The notes: generated by a model not told the origin, from the letters alone. A stretch of 64,000 nt of DNA from WFQV01 sp964611145 (GCA_964611145.1 CAZSYM010000004.1:1-64000); one strand, 5' to 3'; positions 47,909 to 56,811 are shown, counted from the first letter of the stretch. Numbers and translations: made by a program.

Positions 47909-49966
47909 GCCGAAGCGGAAAGTTCTGGAAGGCATCGGATAATAAGGAACAATGTAGTATTTGTTGTCGAACACATTTTCAAGCACGGCATAAACGGTGG
48001 CTCTTTTTTGAATTGTCCCGGCAAAAAACAAATTTAACGTCCAATTAAACGGGGTAGTGCCTTCTCCGAATGGACGGACGGAAGTTGAAGAATATACGTA
48101 ATAGATAGGTTTTCTTACTTGGAATTCGTATTGCCAATAGTTTTGTTCTCCGTTTGCCTTAAAATAAACGCCCGTTTTCATTGCTAAATTTTTGTCAAAT
48201 AATGTGTCAATGTAAAAGAGTCCGCCGAGTGCCGAAAATTCGGGGTTTTCTCTTATTTCGTTTTTGGAGAGGAAGTAATAAGTGAAATTTAGCTCCCCTT
48301 TTATTTTCCAAATTTTTGCGGAGAGGAAAATATTCCCGCCCGAGGTGGAATTTTTACGATAGTAGAGCACATACTTTTCTTTTAGTTTGGAGCTTTTCGC
48401 CGAATCTTTTTCCGCCCAATATTCTTCGTTGCTTTCTTTACGGTTGAAAATGGAAAAGGAGAAATGGAAATTTGAGTTTTTGAAATCGATGGATGCAAAA
48501 AAGACTTGTGCGTGATTATCGGCGGCTTCTCCGATTTTCCTAAGAGCCTCGCTTTCAATACCTCTGGGTATTGAAAATTTCGAAGCGCCTAAAGTGGCTT
48601 CTAATTTTTGGATTGGATGGAGTTTAATATTTATACCGTAACCCAAGAAGGATTTGCCGTCGAGATTTGAAAATTTGGCGAAAGCTACGGGCATGATTTT
48701 TTTGTTCCCAAAATCTGTGCTGAGAGTTCCCCCAAGTGAAAATATCGTTCGGCTTTTTTCCAGTCCGTAAGAGTTAAGGGTCGAAAAAGTTCTTTCCGAT
48801 GTTCCGAAAACGGAAAGATTAAATCCGCCAGTGCAAAAAGGCTGAAGAAAATTCATGCCGATTGTTTTGAATCTGTCGTTTGCAAAGATACCATTTCTGG
48901 ATTTTTCATCTTGTCGGAATTCCGTCAAATGAGTCAAGTAATAAACATTTATTTCCCCGCTTTTTTTTGATAAGAGTCGGGAAAGAACTTTGAAGACAAC
49001 GTTATTGCGGGTGATTTTTTGGTAACGGTTGCCGAATTTAACAGGAGCTTCGAACGGGTCGTAAAGGATGCTCTGCGCTATTGTAGAGGAAAAAGATGAG
49101 AGCAATTTTTCGTAATCCACGCCGCCGTTTAGCTCCGCAACACTTCGGGAGTGGTTAAAGTAAAAAAGAAAATTAAAGGTATTATTGAGCATGTATCTTA
49201 TTTTTACGTCCGCATTCCAAAGCCCATACTCGCTGTAAGAATAATTCGAGCCGGTGGAGGAATTTTGGAAACCTCCGTAAACATTTAGTTTTCTGGTTGG
49301 GTGGATGTTAAAATATCCGTCAATAAATCCTTCGTCGTTGGGAGCTTGATAATAACGGATGCGCGTGTAAGGTTCTTTTGCAATTCTGTCGAATGTAAAT
49401 ATGTTTAGAGCGGAAGAAGCATTGGCGTTCGAGTATAGGAAAGCATTTGTAGGCAAAGGTATAGCCAGGGTATTGATGTATTCCGAGCGGAATAGGAACA
49501 AGTCGAAGGCGTTGGTGTGCCTTTCGGTGAAATCTATTCCGTCAACGATAATGGAATTAAGGTTGGAACCGAACAACTGGAATTTGGAAGGTTGTCCTAA
49601 CCAGCCGAAATCTTGGAGGAAACCGAATGGTAAGTAATCGATGATATTCCCGATATACTTATAGTCCGTGCGATCGATGTGCTTTTTGCCCAATAATATT
49701 AAGTCGTAAAGCCCGTCATCAGCTGGAGCTCTGAAAATAGGTTTTAGAGTGTCTTTATGTGGCTTAGACCGTGTGGAATCAATGGTTTTCAATGTGTCGG
49801 GTGTAAATAAACTATCATTGTGTAAATGTATATATGCGGAAGCCGTGAATTTATTGGCTTTAATCGGTATACTAAGTAGGAGAAGTAATAATATCAGTAG
49901 ATTTCCCCTTTTTAGAAGGACAAAATTCTTTCCGGTTTTCGGCATAGCTCTAATGTTTATTGGCAA
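47885..49966 (-). CDS. TonB-dependent receptor-like outer-membrane protein with reduced N-terminus
   Basis: A 693-residue protein with a signal peptide (hydrophobic run LLILLLLLLSIPI at about residues 24-36). A plug-like region has QLFGSNLNSIIVDGIDF in the position of the receptor DGV motif. The beta-barrel ends ENVFDNKYYIVPYYPMPSRTFRFGVAWEFLN, typical of TonB-dependent receptors. It lacks the CarboxypepD_reg domain seen in the other two receptors, and no TonB box is obvious. The start may be the ATG at 49945. It is convergent with glmM; function and cargo are unknown. Confidence 0.75.
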   Translation of the reverse strand: MPINIRAMPKTGKNFVLLKRGNLLILLLLLLSIPIKANKFTASAYIHLHNDSLFTPDTLKTIDSTRSKPHKDTLKPIFRAPADDGLYDLILLGKKHIDRTDYKYIGNIIDYLPFGFLQDFGWLGQPSKFQLFGSNLNSIIVDGIDFTERHTNAFDLFLFRSEYINTLAIPLPTNAFLYSNANASSALNIFTFDRIAKEPYTRIRYYQAPNDEGFIDGYFNIHPTRKLNVYGGFQNSSTGSNYSYSEYGLWNADVKIRYMLNNTFNFLFYFNHSRSVAELNGGVDYEKLLSSFSSTIAQSILYDPFEAPVKFGNRYQKITRNNVVFKVLSRLLSKKSGEINVYYLTHLTEFRQDEKSRNGIFANDRFKTIGMNFLQPFCTGGFNLSVFGTSERTFSTLNSYGLEKSRTIFSLGGTLSTDFGNKKIMPVAFAKFSNLDGKSFLGYGINIKLHPIQKLEATLGASKFSIPRGIESEALRKIGEAADNHAQVFFASIDFKNSNFHFSFSIFNRKESNEEYWAEKDSAKSSKLKEKYVLYYRKNSTSGGNIFLSAKIWKIKGELNFTYYFLSKNEIRENPEFSALGGLFYIDTLFDKNLAMKTGVYFKANGEQNYWQYEFQVRKPIYYVYSSTSVRPFGEGTTPFNWTLNLFFAGTIQKRATVYAVLENVFDNKYYIVPYYPMPSRTFRFGVAWEFLN

Positions 49967-50163
49967 TTGATTTTTCGAAGTTTTGTTAACATTGTGATTA
50001 AAGGGGCAAAAATAATCAAGTGAAAAATGTGCTTAATTTTATTAACTAAGATAATCATTACCATGAAAAAAATTTTTAAAAAGATATTTGATTTAAAAGA
50101 AAAAAAAATTATTTTGTGTATGTTTTTACATTAATTCTAATAACAAAATAAGGGGTAAAGCTT
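49967..50163 (+). promoter_or_regulatory. AT-rich region upstream of the HU gene
   Basis: A 197-nt very AT-rich spacer between divergent genes. It has runs of A and T and a GGGGTAAAGCTT ribosome-binding site for HU. No box pair stands out enough to call a promoter, although abundant nucleoid proteins usually have strong ones. Confidence 0.3.
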
Positions 50164-50460
50164 ATGGCTAAAGCACCAATGACCAAGGGACAAATTGTAG
50201 AACACCTTGCCAAAAAATTAGGTACTACAAAAAAAGTAGCTAACGCTTTTATCGATGAACTAGTTGCTTTGGCTTACAAAGAAGCAAAGAAAGGCTTCAC
50301 CATTCCTGGACTCGGAAAACTTTATGTGGCTTCCCGCAAGAAGAGGAAAGGACGCAATCCCGCTACGGGAGAAACCATTATTATTCCTGCTAAGAAAGTG
50401 GTTAAATTCAAAGTATCGAAAACTTGCCAGGATAAAGTTTATCCTCCCAAGAAAAAATAA
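50164..50460 (+). CDS. HU-family DNA-binding protein
   Basis: A 98-residue nucleoid protein with the HU/IHF fold. An N-terminal helical dimerisation part (TKGQIVEHLAKKLGTTKKVANAFID) precedes the beta-arm region with GFTIPGLGKLYVASRKKRKGRNPATGETI, containing the conserved RNP that wedges into DNA. It has a short basic C-terminal tail. The gene is monocistronic: its own ribosome-binding site lies upstream and a strong terminator follows at once. Confidence 0.94.
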   Translation: MAKAPMTKGQIVEHLAKKLGTTKKVANAFIDELVALAYKEAKKGFTIPGLGKLYVASRKKRKGRNPATGETIIIPAKKVVKFKVSKTCQDKVYPPKKK

Positions 50461-50467
50461 CGGTTTT

Positions 50468-50494
50468 AAGCCCGCTTAATGGCGGGCTTTTTTA
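50468..50494 (+). terminator. HU terminator overlapping the convergent gene's stop
   Basis: AAGCCCGC (50468-50475) pairs with GCGGGCTT (50482-50489), followed by TTTTTA. It is a strong rho-independent terminator. The loop and right arm also encode the last codons and stop (50476-50478) of the minus-strand PH-like gene. Confidence 0.9.
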
Positions 50495-50991
50495 TTGCCC
50501 CTACTTTTCTTTTTTAATTCTTCCATTTGTTTCAATAGCCTTTCGTAAAGAGATTTATCAATATTGCTCAATAGTATTGTGATAAAGCGATTGAAGTTTT
50601 GGAGATGTGGATTAACCCCTATTTGTGTTTTGTTTTTCCCGTCGTAAATATAAACGGGATGAGTGGCGTTCCCGCCGAATATCCCCCCTGCTATTTCCGT
50701 AATGTCCTCGAGTTTGATTTCAATCTTTTTCCTACGGTTCATAAAATCCGAAGCAACTATTTTTTCTTTGTCTATTTCTATTGTGAAAGGAAAGTATTTG
50801 TAAATACGAAAATAAAATCTGTTTAGGACGTAAAGAAGCAAAGCCATGATTATCAAAGGGAGTAGAAACTTCGAATTTTGAAAAGCGCCTAACAGGGCAA
50901 TCATAAAATATGCAAAAAGAAAAGGGGTTAAAATGAAATTGGCATATCGGTAAACAAATTTGGCAAATTTGCCGTATTCGAATTTAGTCAT
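50476..50991 (-). CDS. Membrane protein with two TM helices and a PH-like domain
   Basis: A 171-residue protein. Two N-terminal transmembrane segments (about residues 19-37 and 42-60) are followed by a PH-like beta domain with FTIEIDKEKIVASDFMNRRKKIEIKLEDITEI, and a basic C-terminal tail. It resembles bacterial PH-domain membrane proteins of unknown function. The stop lies within the convergent HU terminator. Its start is 78 nt from the divergent sigma factor gene. Confidence 0.65.
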   Translation of the reverse strand: MTKFEYGKFAKFVYRYANFILTPFLFAYFMIALLGAFQNSKFLLPLIIMALLLYVLNRFYFRIYKYFPFTIEIDKEKIVASDFMNRRKKIEIKLEDITEIAGGIFGGNATHPVYIYDGKNKTQIGVNPHLQNFNRFITILLSNIDKSLYERLLKQMEELKKKSRGNKKARH

Positions 50992-51069
50992 GAAAACTCT
51001 CTTATTTTTTTGAGTCCTATTGAATAAATTTTAATTTTGTGTGTAAATAATAAAGAAAAAAAAAGTTAA

Positions 51070-51588
51070 GTGAAATCGAGCGAAGAAGAAAAGAAGGAAT
51101 TCGAATTGCTTGTGAAGGCAAATATGAAGCGCGCCTATTATGCCGCATTGGGAATTTTGGGTTCGAGCGATGCTGCTATGGAGCTTTCCCAAGCCGCTTT
51201 CGTAAAAGCGTTTAGGAATTTTTCCAAGTTTGACCGCAACAGAGATTTTTTCGCTTGGTATTTCACAATTCTTAAAAACTTGTGTTTGAACTATATCAGA
51301 GATAATAAAAAAAATGTATCTCTGGAGGAGATAATCGAGTTAAAAGAAAACGAGGAAAACTACGACCCTGTTAAGTTGGCTGAGACAGAGGAGTTAAAAG
51401 TAATTATACAAAAGGCACTTTTTAGTTTGCATGAAGAGGACAGAGAAATATTGATACTTCGTGAATTTCAGAATTATTCTTATAAAGAGATTGCTCGCCT
51501 CTTGGAAATACCCGAAGGGACGGTGATGTCGAGGCTTTATTATGCAAGAAAAAAATTAGCCGAGGAATTTAAAAAGCATTATGAATGA
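51070..51588 (+). CDS. ECF-type RNA polymerase sigma factor
   Basis: A 172-residue sigma70-family factor of the ECF group. Region 2 is at about residues 12-76 (AYYAALGILGSSDAAMELSQAAFVKAFRNF, then FFAWYFTILKNLCLNYIRD). Region 4 is at about 112-168 (LHEEDREILILREFQNYSYKEIARLLEIPEGTVMSRLYYARKKL). There is no region 1.1 or 3. The start is GTG with little Shine-Dalgarno. Its last 8 nt (ATGAATGA) are the start of the next gene, which likely encodes its anti-sigma factor. Confidence 0.93.
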   Translation: MKSSEEEKKEFELLVKANMKRAYYAALGILGSSDAAMELSQAAFVKAFRNFSKFDRNRDFFAWYFTILKNLCLNYIRDNKKNVSLEEIIELKENEENYDPVKLAETEELKVIIQKALFSLHEEDREILILREFQNYSYKEIARLLEIPEGTVMSRLYYARKKLAEEFKKHYE

Positions 51589-52027
51589 AAAGCGATATAT
51601 AGAGCTGATTGAAAAATATTTTGCCGAAGAAATTTCGGAAGAGGAGAAGGTCGAGATGGAAAAAATTTTTTCCCAAGACGCTCGATTAAGAAAGGAGTTC
51701 GAGGAACAAAAAAAAGTTAGGGAGGCTTTGAAAAAAATGAAGCTTAAAGAACCGCCCCGCGAGGCGTGGGACAATTACTGGACACATGTTTATAATCGCG
51801 TGGAAAGAAAAATCGCATGGGTCTTGATTTCCATAGCCGCTATAGTCTTATTGAGCTATAGCGCAATCGAATCGATTGAAAATTTATTGAGAGATGTACA
51901 GACGCCTGCCATTGTTAAATATGCTATTTTTGTCCTTAGTGTGGGTTTGATTATCCTTTTTGTGTCCCTTGTGCGAGAAAAATTTTTTGTTTCCAAACAT
52001 GACAAATACAAGGAGGTTCAAAGATGA
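51581..52027 (+). CDS. Putative membrane-bound anti-sigma factor
   Basis: A 148-residue protein with a charged cytosolic N-terminal half (EEISEEEKVEMEKIFSQDARLRKEFEEQ) resembling the N-terminal segment of anti-sigma factors. Two transmembrane helices follow at about 79-96 and 111-131, with a short cytosolic tail. It has no HxxxCxxC zinc motif, so it is not a zinc-dependent (ZAS) anti-sigma factor. The role is inferred from its 8-nt overlap with the sigma gene and its topology. Confidence 0.65.
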   Translation: MNEKRYIELIEKYFAEEISEEEKVEMEKIFSQDARLRKEFEEQKKVREALKKMKLKEPPREAWDNYWTHVYNRVERKIAWVLISIAAIVLLSYSAIESIENLLRDVQTPAIVKYAIFVLSVGLIILFVSLVREKFFVSKHDKYKEVQR

Positions 52028-52338
52028 TTGTAACGACATCTTCCTTTATCGAAGGGAAAAAGATAGTGAGGACGTTCGGATTGGTGAAAGGAAATACGAT
52101 ACGCGCAAGATTTATCGGGAAGGATATAATAGCCGTTTTCAAGAATATTCTCGGTGGTGAAATAGAAGAATATACAAAGTTGATGGCGGAAGCTCGCGAA
52201 CAAGCCTTGGACAGAATGATTAAAGAAGCGGAAAATCTTGGCGCTAATGCGATAATTGATTGTCGTTTTACTACCGCTTATGTAATGCAAAGCGCGGCTG
52301 AAATATTAGCTTACGGTACGGCGGTGTACGTCGAATAG
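52024..52338 (+). CDS. YbjQ-family (UPF0145) protein
   Basis: A 104-residue soluble protein starting MIVTTSSFIEGKKIVRTFGLVKGNT, the YbjQ signature. It has the helical segment AREQALDRMIKEAENLGANAIIDCRF. Family members form pentamers and have been called heavy-metal-binding domains on structural grounds; the cellular role is not known. It overlaps the membrane protein gene by 4 nt (ATGA), so the three form one operon with the sigma factor. Confidence 0.85.
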   Translation: MIVTTSSFIEGKKIVRTFGLVKGNTIRARFIGKDIIAVFKNILGGEIEEYTKLMAEAREQALDRMIKEAENLGANAIIDCRFTTAYVMQSAAEILAYGTAVYVE

Positions 52339-52806
52339 TTATTTTTTCTTTTTGCTCATTCGCACTATTTCGTCGAATTCTTTTTTTGAAATTGGCATTA
52401 CGGAAAGACGATTGCCTCGTTGTACCAATTTCATATTTGACAATTTGGGATTTGCCTTTATCTCGGCAAGGGTTACGAGCTGTGGGAATTTTTCAACGAA
52501 TTTTACGTCCACCATGAACCAAGTCGGTTCGTCCCTTTTGCTTTTCGGATCGTAGTGAATATCTTCCGGGTCGAAAGCCGTAAAGTCCGGATAGCCTTCC
52601 TTTACCACTTCACAAATACCGGCGACTCCGCTCGGCTTTGCGTTGCTATGATAAAAGAGCACTTTGTCGCCCACTTTCATTTCGTCGCGCATAAAATTTC
52701 TTGCCTGGTAATTCCGCACACCGTCCCAATAAGCAATTTTATCTTTTTCCAAATCGTCAATGGAATAAACCGAAGGCTCCGATTTCATTAACCAATATTT
52801 AGCCAT
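52339..52806 (-). CDS. EVE-domain protein
   Basis: A 155-residue single-domain protein, starting MAKYWLMKSEPSVYSIDDL, with WDGVRNYQARNFMRDEMKVGDKVLFYHS as in the thymocyte nuclear protein 1 group. EVE domains share the PUA-like fold and several bind modified cytosine in DNA or occur with RNA-modification genes. Its first 8 nt (ATGGCTAA) overlap the end of the upstream hydrolase gene. It is last of a six-gene operon with rlmB and rlmN. Confidence 0.92.
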   Translation of the reverse strand: MAKYWLMKSEPSVYSIDDLEKDKIAYWDGVRNYQARNFMRDEMKVGDKVLFYHSNAKPSGVAGICEVVKEGYPDFTAFDPEDIHYDPKSKRDEPTWFMVDVKFVEKFPQLVTLAEIKANPKLSNMKLVQRGNRLSVMPISKKEFDEIVRMSKKKK

Positions 52807-53662
52807 TGTTTTGCTCCTTCAAATATTTGTCCAACCAGAATTTTCGTAAGCGGTTTACTTCTTCCCTTTGTTTTTTAAGAAAATGGTCGCCTTTCTCGAA
52901 TACGATTAATCTATACGGTATTTCGAAGCGGGATAACTTTTCGGCAAGAGCGAGGGATTGCCCTACGGGAACGCGGGAATCTTCCGCCCCGTGTAGAATC
53001 AGCATAGGGGTTTTTAATTTGATTTTTTCTGGGAAGTTAACAATTGAGCGAGGGCGAGCGAATTCTTCGAAATTTATTTCTCCCATTTCGTTTAAGACCC
53101 TTTTATAAAAATTTTTTATGAAAGGGGTATCAGCTTTTCCGTAATGTAAATCGGTGATTCCGCCGATTGTTATTGCCGTTCGAAAGATGTCGGTTTTGGT
53201 TATCGCGAGATAAGCCATCATTCCGCCTCTGCTCCAGCCTTCTATTGCCCAGCGAGAGGAATCGGCAAAAGGGAGCTCGTTTGCGAGAGGAATGAGATTA
53301 AGAACGTCGTTGACGTCCTTCCCGCCAAAAGTGTCTTGTCCTTCGCTTCCTCCACCGCCGCGGTATTGCGAGGCAAAGACCGTATAGCCCCACGAGGCAA
53401 TTTGTCCGAAAATTCCTCGTGCGGTAAAATCGTCCATGGCACCGGCATTTCCATAACCGCCCCGGCACCATATAACAGAAGGGTAGGAAACATTTGTATT
53501 CTTGGGATAGGCTAAAAAGCCTTTTATTTTTAAGCCATCGGAAAGATAGACGATTTTTTCCACTATGCTGTTTTCTACGGATTCTTTCCCCCAACTACTA
53601 ATAATCATTTTGAGCTGACCCTCCGTGAAATTCAGCCTTTCCCTTTGTAAAATTAGATTCAT
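52799..53662 (-). CDS. Alpha/beta-hydrolase, prolyl oligopeptidase-like
   Basis: A 287-residue hydrolase without a signal peptide. The oxyanion region is IWCRGGYGNAGAMDDF, the nucleophile serine is in GWSRGGMMAYLAI, the Asp is in GAEDSRVPVGQS and the His is in KGDHFLKKQ. It has no N-terminal beta-propeller, so it is an acyl-aminoacyl-peptidase/esterase-type S9 relative rather than a full oligopeptidase. It overlaps rlmN by 1 nt (TAATG). The substrate is unknown. Confidence 0.85.
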   Translation of the reverse strand: MNLILQRERLNFTEGQLKMIISSWGKESVENSIVEKIVYLSDGLKIKGFLAYPKNTNVSYPSVIWCRGGYGNAGAMDDFTARGIFGQIASWGYTVFASQYRGGGGSEGQDTFGGKDVNDVLNLIPLANELPFADSSRWAIEGWSRGGMMAYLAITKTDIFRTAITIGGITDLHYGKADTPFIKNFYKRVLNEMGEINFEEFARPRSIVNFPEKIKLKTPMLILHGAEDSRVPVGQSLALAEKLSRFEIPYRLIVFEKGDHFLKKQREEVNRLRKFWLDKYLKEQNNG

Positions 53663-54738
53663 TAAATTTTTATCCTTTTGACGTTCTTTTGTTTTTTAAT
53701 TGCCAATTGTCCGCATGCCGCGGCGATGTCGTCTCCTTGAGTATTTCTTAGCATCACAGTTATATTTTTAGCGCGGAGTTTGTTGGCGAATTCTTCTATT
53801 TTTTCCCGCGGAGTGGGTCTTAGAACCGCCGCCAACCCGCCCGGCTCCATGTGCGCTATACTATTGAACGGGATTAAATTTATTTTCGAAGGGAGCATCG
53901 AAGCGATGCGCGCCATTCCTTTCACATCTTTTTCTCTGTCATTGAACCCTTCTAACATCAAGTATTCGAACGTAATTCTCGTGCCCGTAACGGAGGCGTA
54001 ATATTTAAGCGCCTCGATATTATCTTCCACTGAATATTTCCGATTGATTGGCATTAACTCGTTTCGAACTTCGTCAAAGGGGGAATGGAGAGAAAGAGCT
54101 ATTTTGATGCGAAGCCCTGTATCAGCCAGAGCCCGTATTTTATCGGGAATGCCCGCGGTGGAGACGGTAATTCGATTTCTGCTTAAGGTTTTCGTGAGCT
54201 CGTTTGTGAAATTTTCTATGGATTTAACCGTTGCCTCGAAGTTTAAAAGAGGTTCGCCCATTCCCATATAAACGATGTTCGTGATTTTCTTTTTACCGAA
54301 TTCTTTTGCCGTGAGTAGATATTGTTCCACGATTTCCCCCACGGAGAGGTTCCTTTTGAAACCCATTAAGCCCGTGGCGCAGAATTTGCAGCCGAGAGCG
54401 CAACCGACTTGAGTTGAAAGGCAAAGAGTTGTTCTTTTCCCTTCCGGAATTACCACGGCTTCGATTTCATACCCGTCGTAGGTTTCGAAAAGGTATTTTG
54501 TCGTGCCGGTAACGGGGGAACGTTCACGACCAATAATATCAAGGGATTTTAACGATGCGATTTCCGAAAGCTTTTGCCGTAAGGCTTTTGGGAGATTCTG
54601 CATTTCGCTAAAATCAAATGTTAGATGATTGTAAATCCAATTGAAAACCTGCTCCGCTCGGAATGGAGGTTCTCCGAGAGAAGCAAAAAACTCTTTCAAT
54701 TCAGGTAAGGTGAAATCTTTTATTCTTATCTTATCCAT
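53662..54738 (-). CDS. rlmN: Dual-specificity rRNA/tRNA adenine-C2 methyltransferase RlmN
   Basis: A 358-residue radical-SAM enzyme that makes 2-methyladenosine at 23S A2503 and tRNA A37. The 4Fe-4S cluster cysteines are in CALGCKFCAT (CX3CX2C). The catalytic C-terminal cysteine lies in GDDIAAACGQL. GMGEPLLNF and LSLHSPFDEVRNELMPINRKY are typical. It overlaps the upstream SDR gene by 8 nt (ATGGATAA). RlmN rather than Cfr is indicated by housekeeping context. Confidence 0.95.
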   Translation of the reverse strand: MDKIRIKDFTLPELKEFFASLGEPPFRAEQVFNWIYNHLTFDFSEMQNLPKALRQKLSEIASLKSLDIIGRERSPVTGTTKYLFETYDGYEIEAVVIPEGKRTTLCLSTQVGCALGCKFCATGLMGFKRNLSVGEIVEQYLLTAKEFGKKKITNIVYMGMGEPLLNFEATVKSIENFTNELTKTLSRNRITVSTAGIPDKIRALADTGLRIKIALSLHSPFDEVRNELMPINRKYSVEDNIEALKYYASVTGTRITFEYLMLEGFNDREKDVKGMARIASMLPSKINLIPFNSIAHMEPGGLAAVLRPTPREKIEEFANKLRAKNITVMLRNTQGDDIAAACGQLAIKKQKNVKRIKI

Positions 54739-55630
54739 TTTTTGTAATGTCGGATTTTGTTTTCATTTTTTGAAAGGATTCCTCAACGGTGTTCGGCTCA
54801 ATTCCCAAAGCAAGTAGTTTCGAGATGTCCATTGAAACGTCGTAAACTTTGTATTTTATGTCGGTTTCTGAAAGCAATGTGGGAATTAAAAGAGAGGAAT
54901 CGAGACCAAACGACTGACAAAGTTTTAAGCCCAGTTCGAAGCGCGAAAGCTTTTCTTTGCCGCCGAAATTCAGCACTGTGCCTTTTACGTCTTTTTCAAT
55001 TAAGTTGCTTATCAATTCCGCGGCGTTTGATAACTCCAACGGAGTGCGGAATTGGTCGGTGAAAAGTTTTACTTTTTCGCTTCTCCTTAATTTTTCGAAA
55101 ACAGTATGAAAGTGATTGCGAGAATGATTTAATCCGAAACCGTACATCAATGCATTTCTTAGGATCAAATATTTCGAAGTACTTTCCTTGATTTTTTCTT
55201 CCGCAAGGAGTTTTGATTCCGCATAAAGAGAAATTGGTTCTACGGGAGCGCTTTCGTTTAGCAAATCTCCCTGTGATTCTTTATAAACCAAATCTGTCGA
55301 ATGGAAAATAAAAGTGGCGTTTAAATCCGCACTTAATTTCGCTAAATTTTCCGTAGCGGTAACATTTATGGAAATGGTTTTTTCTTTTCCGAGTTTATCC
55401 GCAAGCGAGGAGTCCGAAACCGCAGCGGTGTGAACAATAACCTGCGGACGAAAGTCTTGCATGATTTGACGAATTAGACGGTAGTCTTCTATGCTTCCCT
55501 GCACGTGATTATAGTTAAGAGCATTGCCGGGATGTTCATGATATAACGTCAATATCTCGAATTTCCGGGAGAGGACGATGTTTAAATATTGTCCTAACAA
55601 TCCGCCTCCTCCCGTAATTAAAATTTTCAT
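54731..55630 (-). CDS. SDR-family sugar-nucleotide reductase (RmlD-like)
   Basis: A 299-residue extended short-chain dehydrogenase. It has the Rossmann motif TGGGGLLGQ at the N-terminus, VIVHTAAVSDSSL, and the catalytic YAESK. RmlD-type enzymes reduce dTDP-4-dehydrorhamnose, but no other rhamnose genes are near, so substrate is uncertain. The start at 55630 (MKILITGGGGLLGQ) overlaps the anmK stop as ATGA; a longer upstream frame is rejected because it would run within anmK. Confidence 0.82.
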   Translation of the reverse strand: MKILITGGGGLLGQYLNIVLSRKFEILTLYHEHPGNALNYNHVQGSIEDYRLIRQIMQDFRPQVIVHTAAVSDSSLADKLGKEKTISINVTATENLAKLSADLNATFIFHSTDLVYKESQGDLLNESAPVEPISLYAESKLLAEEKIKESTSKYLILRNALMYGFGLNHSRNHFHTVFEKLRRSEKVKLFTDQFRTPLELSNAAELISNLIEKDVKGTVLNFGGKEKLSRFELGLKLCQSFGLDSSLLIPTLLSETDIKYKVYDVSMDISKLLALGIEPNTVEESFQKMKTKSDITKNG

Positions 55631-56811
55631 GGCAGACATATTTTCCCCAATATTGTTGGCGCTTTTGCACCGGTTGCCTTGGGAATGTTGGAGGGATTTC
55701 CCGCAATTGTTTCGTTGGCAAGGACTGCAAAGCAAATGGCTTCCTTGGCGTCGGAGGAAACGCCTATGGTTTCTATGTCTTCGATTTCCACGCCTTCGAA
55801 AAATTCGCGGAGTTTTAGAAGCAGGAATTTGTTTTTAAGTCCGCCACCGCTTACGAATAATTCGTCCAAAACTATTTTCGGTTTTATAAATTTTTCGTAA
55901 TTCCGATATACGGCATAGGCGGTAAAATGCGTTAGTGTATTCAGCCAATTTTCGGGAGGGACGTCTGCGAATTCTTCGAAACAACTTTCAAGAAATTCGA
56001 GTCCATAATATTCTCGACCGGTCGATTTCGGTGGGGGTGCTTCTATGAAATTGTCTTTTATTACCAAGGCATTAAACAGGTCCTCGTCGAATTGCCCTTT
56101 TGCGGCAATGGTTCCGTCGGGGTCGTAATTTATTCCGAAGAATTTTTTAGCCGCTGCGTCTATTAGCATGTTTCCGGGTCCCGTATCGAAGGCTATGATT
56201 TCATCTTGGGTGGCGTTCTTTTTCAGGATAGTGATGTTCGAAATACCGCCGATGTTTAAAAGCGCTCTATTTTTATCGGGAGAACCGAAAATGAGATAAT
56301 CGAAATAGGGGACCAAAGGTGCGCCTTGCCCGCCCAAAGCTATATCGGCCGGTCGGAAATCCCCCACGGTAACAACACCGGTGAGTTTCGCAAGTACGGA
56401 GGGATCGCCTATTTGTAAAGTGGAAGATGTTTTATATTCTCCCCATTTTTCATCATTGGGCAAATGTTGAATCGTTTGTCCGTGACTTCCGATTAAATCG
56501 ATTTCTTTTAAACTGCAACGGAGATTACGGCACAACTCTTCAATTGCTTTCGCATAAATTTGCGGTATGACGAAATTCAACTTGCATATTTCGTCAACGG
56601 AGCTTGTAGGCGGTGTGGAGTTTCTTAAAATTATTTCTCGGATTTCAGGAGGGAAAGGATATTCGAGGAAACCTTTTAATGTAAGTTTGGTGTTTTTGCC
56701 GTTGCCTTCTATTTCTACCAATGCAACGTCCACCGCATCCAGCGAGGTACCGGACATCAAACCGATGACGAGTTTTTTCTTTTTCCGAGTTAATTCTATC
56801 AGCTTATTCAT
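55627..56811 (-). CDS. anmK: Anhydro-N-acetylmuramic acid kinase
   Basis: A 394-residue sugar kinase that converts 1,6-anhydro-MurNAc to MurNAc-6-phosphate in peptidoglycan recycling. It has GLMSGTSLDAVDVALV near the N-terminus, GSHGQTIQH, GDFRPADIALGGQGAPLVP with the catalytic aspartate, and FDTGPGNMLID. It overlaps rlmB by 8 nt (ATGAATAA). It is a reasonable neighbour for wall metabolism, but the operon is otherwise mixed. Confidence 0.95.
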   Translation of the reverse strand: MNKLIELTRKKKKLVIGLMSGTSLDAVDVALVEIEGNGKNTKLTLKGFLEYPFPPEIREIILRNSTPPTSSVDEICKLNFVIPQIYAKAIEELCRNLRCSLKEIDLIGSHGQTIQHLPNDEKWGEYKTSSTLQIGDPSVLAKLTGVVTVGDFRPADIALGGQGAPLVPYFDYLIFGSPDKNRALLNIGGISNITILKKNATQDEIIAFDTGPGNMLIDAAAKKFFGINYDPDGTIAAKGQFDEDLFNALVIKDNFIEAPPPKSTGREYYGLEFLESCFEEFADVPPENWLNTLTHFTAYAVYRNYEKFIKPKIVLDELFVSGGGLKNKFLLLKLREFFEGVEIEDIETIGVSSDAKEAICFAVLANETIAGNPSNIPKATGAKAPTILGKICLP

